From NCBI GenBank assembly GCA_900547465.1, contig URHJ01000033.1, positions 1 through 6,663 on the forward strand: 6,663 nucleotides of DNA, in the 5' to 3' direction. The translations under genes were made by a program, and so were the position numbers. Below the pieces are notes generated by a model that saw only the letters and a list, made by a program, of their open reading frames with translations, was not told where the DNA came from and searched no databases. Positions 1 to 5,706 of this stretch are shown here, one piece after another (the first letter of the stretch is position 1; every line of letters starts with the position of its first letter). Source of the DNA: an uncultured Mycoplasmatota bacterium. Lineage in GTDB: Bacteria; Bacillota_I; Bacilli_A; RF39; UBA660.

Positions 1-2
1 TA

Positions 3-209
3 GTAGAGATGGACTTAGATAAGTTAAATGACTTAGGAGGAGAGAATATAATGGACGAATATGTAAAAGAAGCAGAAGGAGTAAGTTTTGAAGGATTTTC
101 TCAAGGTAAAGTTGAAATAGCTAAAAATATGTTAAAAGATAATATACCAGTTGAGTCTATTTCAAAATATATTAGTTTATCAATAGATGAAATAAAAAAT
201 TTAAAATAA
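3..209 (+). CDS. 3' end of a probable Rpn-family (PD-(D/E)XK) nuclease/transposase-like protein, cut by the left edge
   Basis: The reading frame is open to the window edge (codons GTA GAG ATG from position 3), so the visible 66-68 codons are most likely the C-terminal tail of a longer gene. Visible features are an 'IMDEYVKEAE' stretch, a short 'SQGKVEIAKNMLKDN' helix, and a final 'ISKYISLSIDEIKNL' segment. In Rpn/PD-(D/E)XK transposase-like proteins the catalytic domain is followed by just this kind of tail: an acidic 'MDE' region, a G/K/E-rich helix with 'IAKxML', then a small helical segment ending in 'LSxxEIxxL'. That tail match is the only basis for the name, since the nuclease core lies outside the window. 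The gene ends with TAA and a strong terminator follows 17 nt later. It could instead be a free-standing small gene starting at ATG 9 or ATG 51, the latter having an excellent ribosome binding site. Confidence 0.6.
   Translation, partial: VEMDLDKLNDLGGENIMDEYVKEAEGVSFEGFSQGKVEIAKNMLKDNIPVESISKYISLSIDEIKNLK
35..53 (+). promoter_or_regulatory. Internal Shine-Dalgarno plus in-frame ATG inside the Rpn-like tail
   Basis: AGGAGG (35-40), continuing as AGGAG (38-42), lies 8-10 nt before an ATG at 51-53 in the same frame as the surrounding gene. It would yield a 52-residue C-terminal protein (51-209). This is the strongest ribosome binding site in the left part of the window. The same bases also encode Leu-Gly-Gly-Glu, so the match could come from the protein sequence. 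E. coli rpn genes are known to make an intragenic C-terminal small protein that counteracts the full-length toxin. That this site does the same is inference. Confidence 0.4.
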
Positions 210-226
210 AATAAATATAAATTATT

Positions 227-252
227 AGAAGGAGAAAATCCTTCTTTTTTTT
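227..252 (+). terminator. Rho-independent terminator after the Rpn-like gene
   Basis: A perfect 7-bp stem (AGAAGGA 227-233 with TCCTTCT 239-245) and a GAAAA loop run directly into eight T residues (245-252). It separates the partial left-hand gene from the TetR operon, whose promoter starts about 20 nt later. Confidence 0.9.
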
Positions 253-271
253 GAAATAATTAAAATTTTTA

Positions 272-300
272 TTGACTTTTTGCTAAGTTAGTCATATAAT
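272..300 (+). promoter_or_regulatory. Sigma-A type promoter of the TetR-YhgE operon
   Basis: The -35 TTGACT (272-277) and the -10 TATAAT (295-300) are 17 nt apart, close to the housekeeping consensus. Transcription should begin near 306-308, inside the inverted repeat that overlaps the -10, and read into the TetR gene at 354. No other good promoter is visible before the YhgE-like gene, so this one probably drives both. Confidence 0.85.
273..294 (+). repeat. Short inverted repeat lying between the -35 and -10 boxes
   Basis: TGACT (273-277) is mirrored by AGTCA (290-294). Inside the interval, CTAA-G-TTAG (283-291) forms a second small dyad. Because the left arm is part of the -35 box and the right arm abuts the -10, this could be another regulator half-site pair. 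The arms are only 5 bp, so chance is a real alternative. Confidence 0.3.
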
Positions 301-334
301 ATACTGGTATACCGAAATGGTATAGTAGTATATT
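298..334 (+). promoter_or_regulatory. Inverted-repeat operator over the -10 and start point, probably the TetR-family self-binding site
   Basis: Arm 298-313 (AATATACTGGTATACC) and arm 319-334 (GGTATAGTAGTATATT) are reverse complements at 14 of 16 positions, with mismatches only opposite 325 and 326. The spacer is GAAAT. The left arm also holds the self-complementary octamer GGTATACC (306-313). The repeat covers the last three bases of the -10 and the expected start point, where a bound repressor would block RNA polymerase. TetR-family regulators commonly bind such a site in front of their own gene. The assignment is inferred from position and symmetry. Confidence 0.75.
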
Positions 335-353
335 TGTAGGAAGTGAATAAAAC

Positions 354-908
354 ATGGATAAAAAAGAAGCTGTAATTAATACTGCTAGAGATTTATTTCA
401 AAAGTATGGATATAAAAAAGTATCTATGGATGAAATAGCTAAAACATCTGGGGTTACTAAGAAAACGATTTATACTTATTTTAAAGATAAAGATTCTATG
501 TTTTTGTATTTTATTGAAGAAGAATTACAAAAAATGAAGAGAAAAATAGAAAAGAAGAATAATAGTGATTTACCATTTATTGAAGTTGTCGCTACTAATC
601 TTTATGATATGTTAATTTTTCGAAAGAATAGTATGTTAATTTCTACAATATCTAAGGAAATTAAAAATGGTAATGATAAGTGTTGTGATTTTTTGAAAGT
701 TTATGATGATGAAATACTAAGCTATATAGAAAAAAAAATAAACTTAGAAATCAAAAAAGGAAATATCAAAAAATGTGATGCACATCTAACGTCTTTTATT
801 ATTTACAAAGTATTCATTTCAATTTTATTTGAATATGATAGGGATATTGATGAGAAAAAGGTAACTAAAGATGTTACTGCAATTCTAAAAGATGGATTGC
901 TAAATTAG
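354..908 (+). CDS. TetR/AcrR-family transcriptional repressor
   Basis: This 184-residue protein has the usual TetR length. Residues 4-50 form the TetR DNA-binding domain: helix 1 'AVINTARDLFQKYGYKKVSM', then the helix-turn-helix 'DEIAKTSGVTKKTIYTYF' followed by 'KDKDSMF', all hallmark positions of the family. Residues from about 60 to 184 form a helical, poorly conserved ligand-binding and dimerisation domain, Lys/Glu/Ile rich, with adjacent cysteines at 110-111 and a third at 141. The ATG start is supported by AGGAAGTG (338-345) eight nt upstream. The gene sits 14 nt before the YhgE-like gene under one promoter whose -10 is covered by a large inverted repeat. It is therefore probably an autorepressor that also controls the membrane protein. 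The inducer cannot be read from the sequence. The close cysteines allow redox or metal sensing but do not show it. Confidence 0.95.
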   Translation: MDKKEAVINTARDLFQKYGYKKVSMDEIAKTSGVTKKTIYTYFKDKDSMFLYFIEEELQKMKRKIEKKNNSDLPFIEVVATNLYDMLIFRKNSMLISTISKEIKNGNDKCCDFLKVYDDEILSYIEKKINLEIKKGNIKKCDAHLTSFIIYKVFISILFEYDRDIDEKKVTKDVTAILKDGLLN

Positions 909-922
909 GGGAGGTTTAATAT

Positions 923-2953
923 ATGAAAAGTAAAATTAGTGAGAAAAATTGGTTTAAATATGTTGTAATTGCGGCTGTATTATTAATACCTTTTATGTAT
1001 AGTTTCTTTTATTTAAAAGCATATTGGAACCCATATGGAGAAGGAAATATTGATAATTTACCAGTTGCAATTGTAAATTCAGATAAAGGAGATAAAGGTG
1101 ACTCTTTAATCAGCAGTATAAAAAAATCTAAGAAGTTAAAACTTAGTGTTGTATCAGAAGATAAGGCAGATGAAGGTTTAAATGATGGTACATATTATGC
1201 AGTTATAAATATTCCTGAAGATTTTACATCTAATATGGAAAGTGCATCAACAAATAATAAAAAGCATGCGACTATTACTTATTCACCAAATCAAAAGTCT
1301 AATTACTTATCTAGTCAAATTATTAATTCAGTAGTTCTTACTGTTGAAAAGAATCTAGATAATGCAGTTAACTCAGAAATAGTAGGAAGTCTTTCTAATA
1401 CAATTGAAGGTGTTCCTAATCAATTAGATACTATTAGTTCAGGGTTTGGAAAATTAAGTGATGGAACTGGTCAAATAGAAAGTGGTTCAAATGAATTAAC
1501 TAGTGGATCTAATAGTTTGAAAAGTGGTATTTCTGAAGCTTATAGTGGTAGTAAAACAATTACTAAAAAGGTAAATGAATCAATTGATAGTTTAAAGAAT
1601 GATAAATCTGAAGCTATTGATGATAATACTTTAGCATCAATAAAATCACAAGCTGTTGCAGGAGTAGGACAAACATTTACTGATAGTTATAAAAATCAAA
1701 TAGGTGATGAAGCAGGAAAACAAGCTGCAGCAACAATAGCTAGTAAAAAACAACAATTAGCAACAGCTGATTCAAGTTTATCTCCATTGGTTTCACAATT
1801 TAATAGTGTTTCTGGAAAGAATTTCAGTAACTATGATTTCTGTAAAGATTTTAATAATAAAGGTAGTGTATACAGCTTTGTAAGTGCTTATGCCTCAAGT
1901 TATCTTGGAACATTAACTAAGAGTTGTCCAGCATATGTTACAGGTACTGATCAATTAAATGATGTTACTTCTATAGCATATTCTGTTGCATATCAAACAG
2001 CTATTAGTGCTGCAGAAGAAGCTGCAACATCTACTGCAAGTAGTGTAAGTGAAACAGTTGCTAAACAAGTTGCAACAACAGCTAAAGAAACGGCAAAAAA
2101 TACAACTATTGCATCATTAACTACTTTAAGTGATGGATTAACTACATTAACTAACGGATTATCTAAGTTAAATAGTGGATCTGAACAATTATACTTTGGG
2201 TCTGCTAAATTAAGTCAAGGTGCAACAACATTAAATAATAGTGTAAAATCATCTAAAAATGAATTAGATAGTAAAATAACATCTACTAAAAAAGATGTTA
2301 AAAAAGTAGAAAAATTATCAGATTATAGTAAAGAACCTGTTAAAGCAGAAACTAAGGAAGTTAATAAAGTATCTAGTTATGGTACTGCTTTTGCTCCATT
2401 ATTTATTTCAATTGCTTTATGGGTAGGAAGTTTAATGTCATTTATAGTATTATTCTTTGATAAAGAAAAGAGATTTGGATTATTTGGTATTGATAGTAAA
2501 AAACGTGTTAAAAGAACACTTGCATATCATGGCCTTGCAACAGTATCTGGATTAGTTTTAGGGCTTTTATTACAATTATTATTAGACTTTGATATTACTA
2601 ATGTTTTCTTATACTATATCAGTATTATTCTAATATCTAACTGTTTCTTAGCAATCATTGAATTCTTAATTGAATGTTTTGGTGATATTGGTAAATTTGT
2701 AGCACTTATTATTCTAGTATTACAATTAGGAGCAAGTGGTGGTACATTCCCAATTGAAACAGTAACAAAAGGATTTAGATTCTTAAATCCAATGTTACCG
2801 ATGACTTATACAATTAGATTATTAAAAGAATCTTTAATTAGTATAGAGTCTAGCTTATTAAGTAAAAACTTTATTATTGTATTTGCAATATTTATTGTAT
2901 TCTTTATAGCTAATGTTGCACTTAATTTATATAGAGAAAGAAAAGATAAATAA
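923..2953 (+). CDS. YhgE/Pip-family membrane protein (ABC-2-like C-terminal domain)
   Basis: This 676-residue protein has the two ends that define the YhgE/Pip family. At the N-terminus, a membrane helix (about 13-31) is followed by 'YWNPYGEGNIDNLPVAIVNS' (34-53), the family signature. At the C-terminus are about five membrane helices (about 486-511, 533-553, 560-584, 588-606, 649-670), with 'LGASGGTFP' (602-610) and 'LNPMLPMTYTI' (621-631) as in ABC-2-type membrane domains. The region between should lie outside the cell. Residues 170-210 and 399-435 carry 'L..G...L..G' periodic segments typical of the family. Between them sits an Ala/Ser/Thr/Gln-rich stretch with only two cysteines, 307 and 335. 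Relatives include Lactococcus Pip, needed for c2-type phage infection, and YhgE. Their normal substrate is not settled. The start follows GGGGAGG (908-914), which overlaps the TetR stop codon. Co-transcription with a TetR gene suggests an inducible envelope or efflux function. Confidence 0.93.
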   Translation: MKSKISEKNWFKYVVIAAVLLIPFMYSFFYLKAYWNPYGEGNIDNLPVAIVNSDKGDKGDSLISSIKKSKKLKLSVVSEDKADEGLNDGTYYAVINIPEDFTSNMESASTNNKKHATITYSPNQKSNYLSSQIINSVVLTVEKNLDNAVNSEIVGSLSNTIEGVPNQLDTISSGFGKLSDGTGQIESGSNELTSGSNSLKSGISEAYSGSKTITKKVNESIDSLKNDKSEAIDDNTLASIKSQAVAGVGQTFTDSYKNQIGDEAGKQAAATIASKKQQLATADSSLSPLVSQFNSVSGKNFSNYDFCKDFNNKGSVYSFVSAYASSYLGTLTKSCPAYVTGTDQLNDVTSIAYSVAYQTAISAAEEAATSTASSVSETVAKQVATTAKETAKNTTIASLTTLSDGLTTLTNGLSKLNSGSEQLYFGSAKLSQGATTLNNSVKSSKNELDSKITSTKKDVKKVEKLSDYSKEPVKAETKEVNKVSSYGTAFAPLFISIALWVGSLMSFIVLFFDKEKRFGLFGIDSKKRVKRTLAYHGLATVSGLVLGLLLQLLLDFDITNVFLYYISIILISNCFLAIIEFLIECFGDIGKFVALIILVLQLGASGGTFPIETVTKGFRFLNPMLPMTYTIRLLKESLISIESSLLSKNFIIVFAIFIVFFIANVALNLYRERKDK

Positions 2954-2982
2954 GAACAATAAAAAGTAGAATATTGACGATT

Positions 2983-3014
2983 AAAAGAAATAACATTTGT
3001 TGTTTCTTTTTTTT
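2983..3014 (+). terminator. Rho-independent terminator of the TetR-YhgE operon
   Basis: A 12-bp stem pairs 2983-2994 with 2999-3010, with one T-G wobble (2991/3002) and an ATTT loop. Its 3' arm merges into a T-rich run that ends at 3014. It lies 30 nt after the YhgE-like stop codon and separates that operon from the secreted-protein gene. Confidence 0.85.
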
Positions 3015-3028
3015 GTTATATTTTAATT

Positions 3029-3044
3029 GGGAGTGGTAGAAGTG
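3029..3044 (+). promoter_or_regulatory. Ribosome binding site that fixes a GTG start for the secreted Cys-rich protein
   Basis: GGGAG (3029-3033) lies 8 nt before GTG 3042-3044. An in-frame TTG at 3027 overlaps this site and has only AT-rich sequence upstream, so it is a poor start. Starting at the GTG gives a conventional signal peptide (basic KK, then a hydrophobic run), whereas the TTG adds five residues in front of it. Confidence 0.75.
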
Positions 3045-3731
3045 AAAAAGGTAAGTTATTTTCTTTTATTTCTTTCCATATTTTTTCTAACAGGTAATGT
3101 TTATGCAAGGAGGGGTTGTTGTTCTCATCATGGTGGAGTATCGTCATCTTGTAGAGGTGGCATGATAGTTTGTAATGATGGATCAACTAGTCCAACTTGT
3201 GGTTGTGAAGGAGGAAGTACTAATTCGGGATCATCATCGTCTTCATCTAGTTATTATCAAGCACCTAAAATTATTTATGGTTGTACTAATAAAGATTCTC
3301 TAAACTATAATGCTTATGCCAATAGAGACGATGGTAGTTGTATAGCTAAGGTTTTTGGTTGTACAAATCAAGAGGCATATAATTATAATTCTAAGGCTAA
3401 TGTAGATGATGGAAGCTGTGTTGCTAAAGTTATGGGTTGTACTGATTATTCAGCTCAAAACTATAATAGTGATGCTAATACTTCAGATGGTTCGTGTTTA
3501 TTTAAAAAGAAAAAGGTTAGCTATAAGAAAATAAAATATAAAACAACTTATAAATATAGCTTTTTTAGAAAAAGTGGTAGTGTTATTCACAAAGGAAAAA
3601 ATGGAAAGAAAAAGATAACAAAAGAAGTAATAGTTAATGAAAATGGAGATATAACTTCATCAAAGACAATTAAAACAGAAACTGTTAAAAAGGCAGTTAA
3701 TAAAGTTATAGCAACAAAAAAGAAGAATTAA
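3042..3731 (+). CDS. Secreted Cys-rich protein: CCSHHGG motif, three GCT(N/D) repeats and a G5-like basic tail
   Basis: With the GTG start the protein has 229 residues. Residues 1-22 are a signal peptide ending in 'NVYA' before 'RRGCC', a good signal peptidase I site. Residues 23-55 hold 'RRGCCSHHGG' and 'CNDGSTSPTCGC', a Cys/His-rich module seen in small secreted bacterial proteins of unknown function. A Ser-rich linker (about 57-70) follows. Next come three 21-residue repeats at a 26-residue period (80-100, 106-126, 132-152), each beginning GCTN or GCTD, with a central NYN and ending DGSC. The tail (about 155-229) is Lys-rich and contains 'HKGKNGKKKITKEV' and 'NENGDITSSKTI', resembling a G5 domain, a fold of cell-wall proteins. 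Each repeat holds two cysteines, so disulfides are likely. No catalytic site is visible and I cannot name a function. A -10-like TGTTATATT (3014-3022) lies upstream but would leave a very short leader. Confidence 0.85.
   Translation: MKKVSYFLLFLSIFFLTGNVYARRGCCSHHGGVSSSCRGGMIVCNDGSTSPTCGCEGGSTNSGSSSSSSSYYQAPKIIYGCTNKDSLNYNAYANRDDGSCIAKVFGCTNQEAYNYNSKANVDDGSCVAKVMGCTDYSAQNYNSDANTSDGSCLFKKKKVSYKKIKYKTTYKYSFFRKSGSVIHKGKNGKKKITKEVIVNENGDITSSKTIKTETVKKAVNKVIATKKKN
3279..3497 (+). repeat. Three tandem 78-bp coding repeats (GCT(N/D)...NYN...DGSC units)
   Basis: The units at 3279-3341, 3357-3419 and 3435-3497 recur at exactly 78 bp. Their 5-residue connectors also agree: IAKVF and VAKVM between units. 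The first two units end DDGSC and the third ends SDGSC. Codons differ between copies, so this is an old duplication kept at the protein level. Asp, Asn and paired Cys spacing would suit a small disulfide-bonded, possibly calcium-binding unit, which is inference. Confidence 0.9.
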
Positions 3732-3747
3732 ATTTGTTCTTCTTTTT
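3717..3747. terminator. Bidirectional terminator shared by two convergent genes
   Basis: An 11-bp perfect stem pairs 3717-3727 (AAAAAGAAGAA) with 3737-3747 (TTCTTCTTTTT) around a 9-nt loop TTAAATTTG. T-rich flanks on the right and A-rich flanks on the left suit termination in both directions. The loop contains the stop codons of both genes, which overlap at 3728-3731. The stem itself is coding for both proteins: the Lys-rich end of the secreted protein and the 'KEKEEQI' end of the glycosyltransferase. Confidence 0.75.
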
Positions 3748-4825
3748 CTTTGAATATTTTTTTATTAGTAATAAGTCTTTCATCGTTTGGATTATAATCT
3801 AGAGCAAGATCAATGAAATAAATTGCATAATCAATTTTACCTAAGTAAAAACAACTTATCGATAGTAAATCATAAATAGTTCCGTCCCAACTGAATGTTT
3901 CATTTATATAACTTTTTTGATGATTTCTAATTTGGAGAGCTTTTAAACAATATTTTTCCACTTTTTTATAGTTTTCTTGATTATATTCTAATATAGCCAT
4001 TTCCACATATGGATCTCTTAGGTATGGTGCTTCTTTAATAGCTTTTTTTAACCAAATTCTTGCTGCCTTTGTTTTATTTAGATTTTGATAACATCTACTA
4101 ATAAATCTCATAGAGGCACATCTTTCATCTTTCCAAGTTGCGTTTTTTAGTTTTAAATGTCTTTTTAATGTTTTAATAGATTTATCCCACTTTCCATAAT
4201 ACATATATTCACGTCCTAAGTAATGCATATTTCTATCATCAAGGGGATTTTCTTTTACAGATAATTCTAGTAATGGTAAGTAACTACTTCTAGATTTTGT
4301 TCTATCTGGATAATGATTTAACGTTATATTATTTATAGTAATAATGTTTTCGGTGTTATCTTTATAAGTTAATACTTCGTGTACGGGGTGTGTCCATTTG
4401 TATCCATTTCTTATGTGAATTTTATCTGTGTAGAAATTTACTAGGGGATTGTTGTTGGAATCGAGGCTCCAATTATAATTATATCTAGCTCTAGTTGCAG
4501 ATTTTTGCCAAGCTTTTTCTAATTCATTTCTCCAACCTGGTAATAGAACTTCGTCAAGGTCTGTACAAATACAAATATCGGTATCATTTGGAACCATTTC
4601 TAGTGATTTATTTCTAGCCACGTCAAATCTCCAGGGCTTAATAATTTCTTTTTTTACTTTAACACCATGTTCTTTTAATTTAGTTATTGTATTATCATCT
4701 GATCCTGTATCAAGTACGTATATCTCGTCAGCTTCTTTCATTGAATTGTACCATCTATCTACAAACTTCTCTTCATTTTTACTAATTGCATAAACAATTA
4801 CTTTGTATTTATTCAAATTAAGCAC
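3728..4825 (-). CDS. GT2-family glycosyltransferase with TPR-like C-terminal half
   Basis: This 365-residue protein probably transfers a sugar from a nucleotide-sugar donor in the cytoplasm. Residues 8-150 form a GT-A domain: 'VIVYAISKNEE' (9-19), 'DTGSDDNT' (39-46, nucleotide binding), 'PWRFDVARN' (64-72), and the metal-binding DxD motif inside 'CTDLDEVL' (87-94). 'WTHPVHE' (144-150) and 'NHYPDR' (170-175) are also typical of this SunS/SgtA-like GT2 group. From about 190 to 355 the protein is helical with TPR-like repeats, such as 'YLGREYMYYGKWDKSIKTL' and 'CFYLGKIDYAIYFIDLAL', which usually dock a protein partner. The start is a GTG inside the end of the collagen-like gene, giving an 8-nt overlap and probable translational coupling. 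In Clostridioides difficile a GT2 gene (sgtA) next to bclA3 glycosylates that collagen-like protein, so the same role is likely here. Which sugar is used is not visible. Confidence 0.9.
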   Translation of the reverse strand: MLNLNKYKVIVYAISKNEEKFVDRWYNSMKEADEIYVLDTGSDDNTITKLKEHGVKVKKEIIKPWRFDVARNKSLEMVPNDTDICICTDLDEVLLPGWRNELEKAWQKSATRARYNYNWSLDSNNNPLVNFYTDKIHIRNGYKWTHPVHEVLTYKDNTENIITINNITLNHYPDRTKSRSSYLPLLELSVKENPLDDRNMHYLGREYMYYGKWDKSIKTLKRHLKLKNATWKDERCASMRFISRCYQNLNKTKAARIWLKKAIKEAPYLRDPYVEMAILEYNQENYKKVEKYCLKALQIRNHQKSYINETFSWDGTIYDLLSISCFYLGKIDYAIYFIDLALDYNPNDERLITNKKIFKEKEEQI

Positions 4826-5486
4826 CCAATCTTCCTAAATAGTTAACAGTAATAGTTACTAGCGAATTAGCAAAGTATGAATGTGTACCTAGATTTTTAT
4901 TATCAGGTGAATTTAAATATATTTCTTGTTTACTAAGATTTACTAGTTCATATAAGTTATCTGTATTTTCTACTGCAATTATACCTTGGGCTAGTAATTG
5001 TTTTATTTCTTCATTATAAATAAATTCACTAGTACCAATATAGACGTTATCTGTATTAATTAATCTAAAACCTAAAGCAACTAAATCTTTAGTAGGATCA
5101 AAATCGGTGTTTGTTTGTTTTGTATAGGCAGAAACAGTAAATGTTATATTATAATATCCTATTTTGTTGAATTTGATAGTTTTATTTGTTGTGTCTAATT
5201 GGGCTAGGTTACTTACATCGATTTCTGCTCTACTAATTGGTAATCTTTCGCCAGCCGCAATAGGAACACCATCTTCTCTTGTTCCATCGTTAAAGGTTAC
5301 GAAGTACGCAGAATGTAATAGTGTTGGTCCGGTTGGTCCAGTTGCACCAGTTGGTCCAGTAGGTCCCCCAGAAGGCCCAGTTGGTCCTGTTGGTCCCGTT
5401 GGTCCAATACAATATATCTTTTGATTACAAGAAATAGGTTTATTATGAGATCTACAATCTAGATTATTTAACTCATGATTATTCAT
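4818..5486 (-). CDS. Short collagen-like (GPT-repeat) surface protein with BclA-like C-terminal domain
   Basis: This 222-residue protein has three parts. Residues 1-27 are an N-terminal region with cysteines at 11, 20 and 26 and no signal peptide or membrane helix. Residues 28-55 are nine Gly-X-Y triplets, mostly GPT, with one extra Gly at residue 40. Residues 58-222 are a beta-rich globular domain with 'GYYNITFTVSAY' (110-121) and 'YFANSLVTITVNYLG' (204-218), like the trimeric C1q/TNF-type jelly roll that ends BclA-like proteins. Collagen triplets plus this domain predict a trimeric filament stalk and head at the cell or spore surface. Threonines in GPT are the type of site glycosylated in BclA. 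The ATG follows AAAGGAG (5500-5494) at 7 nt. The next gene is a GT2 glycosyltransferase overlapping by 8 nt. Lack of a signal peptide is normal for BclA-like coat proteins assembled from the mother cell, but I see no convincing sporulation promoter. Confidence 0.9.
   Translation of the reverse strand: MNNHELNNLDCRSHNKPISCNQKIYCIGPTGPTGPTGPSGGPTGPTGATGPTGPTLLHSAYFVTFNDGTREDGVPIAAGERLPISRAEIDVSNLAQLDTTNKTIKFNKIGYYNITFTVSAYTKQTNTDFDPTKDLVALGFRLINTDNVYIGTSEFIYNEEIKQLLAQGIIAVENTDNLYELVNLSKQEIYLNSPDNKNLGTHSYFANSLVTITVNYLGRLGA
4823..4836 (-). promoter_or_regulatory. Ribosome binding site and GTG start of the glycosyltransferase inside the upstream gene
   Basis: On the minus strand AGGAAG (4836-4831) lies 5 nt before GTG (4825-4823), all within the last codons of the collagen-like gene, whose TAA is at 4820-4818. 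The overlap indicates coupled translation of the two proteins from one mRNA. A TTG three codons later is a possible alternative start. Confidence 0.7.
5322..5405 (-). repeat. Collagen-type GPT repeat tract with one interrupting glycine codon
   Basis: There are four triplets (GPT, GPT, GPT, GPS), a single extra Gly, then five triplets (GPT, GPT, GAT, GPT, GPT). The 84 bp are GC-rich for this window because of repeated GGT/CCA codons. Codon choice varies (GGT, GGG, GGA, GGC forms), so the tract is not an exact DNA repeat. Its plus-strand reading gives a spurious GPV-rich open frame. Confidence 0.92.
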
Positions 5487-5551
5487 ATTTTAACTCCTTT
5501 CAATATAGAATATGCTATAGAAATGAAACTATAAATAATATCAACCTAACT

Positions 5552-5576
5552 ATATAAATAGTAAAATTATTTATAT
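5552..5576. repeat. Perfect AT-only inverted repeat in the divergent intergenic region
   Basis: ATATAAATA (5552-5560) and TATTTATAT (5568-5576) are exact reverse complements around GTAAAAT. A related CTATAAATA occurs at 5529-5537. It lies 66-90 nt upstream of the collagen-like start codon, a plausible operator or promoter position for that gene. The AT-only content makes a chance match possible. The rest of the 265-nt gap (5487-5751) holds the permease promoter, an imperfect dyad at 5593-5606, and no credible small gene. Confidence 0.4.
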
Positions 5577-5690
5577 TGAACATGACTAATGTAAGAAGTA
5601 CTACTTTATGATATTTAATAAATTAAGTATATAAAAAACATTTGATTGTTACATAAAAATATATGTTTTATTTAAAATTATTAGGACAGG

Positions 5691-5706
5691 TGAATATTGA
5701 TATTCA
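5691..5706 (+). promoter_or_regulatory. Perfect palindromic operator candidate over the permease -35 box
   Basis: TGAATAT (5691-5697), TG, ATATTCA (5700-5706) form a perfect 7-2-7 palindrome that contains the whole -35 element TTGATA (5697-5702). The TGAA...TTCA ends recall ArsR/SmtB-type metal-sensor sites, although those usually have six rather than eight bases between the ends. The size also recalls Fur-type boxes. No regulator gene is in the window, so the binding protein is unknown. Confidence 0.55.

Noticed and set aside
2974..3022. TTGACG (2974-2979) and TATATT (3017-3022) as a promoter for the secreted protein gene
   Set aside because: They are 37 nt apart. TATATT has a TG extension but no -35 and would leave only about 12 nt of leader, so it is not called as a feature.
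3027..3041. TTG 3027 as the start of the secreted Cys-rich protein
   Set aside because: It overlaps the GGGAG ribosome binding site that serves GTG 3042 and has no ribosome binding site of its own.
5322..5405. The GGT/CCA repeats as a CRISPR-like or satellite array
   Set aside because: The period is 9 bp, has no spacers, and is fully explained by collagen Gly-X-Y codons.
5164..5424. Plus-strand 86-codon open frame with a Gly-Pro-Val-rich end
   Set aside because: It is the antisense of the collagen-like gene. The GPV pattern comes from reading GGT/CCA repeats on the other strand, and no ribosome binding site precedes it.
5506..5514. Minus-strand CATATTCTA as a SigE/SigK-type sporulation -10 for the collagen-like gene
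   Set aside because: No matching -35 is seen at the right distance, and the RNA would start almost on top of the ribosome binding site.
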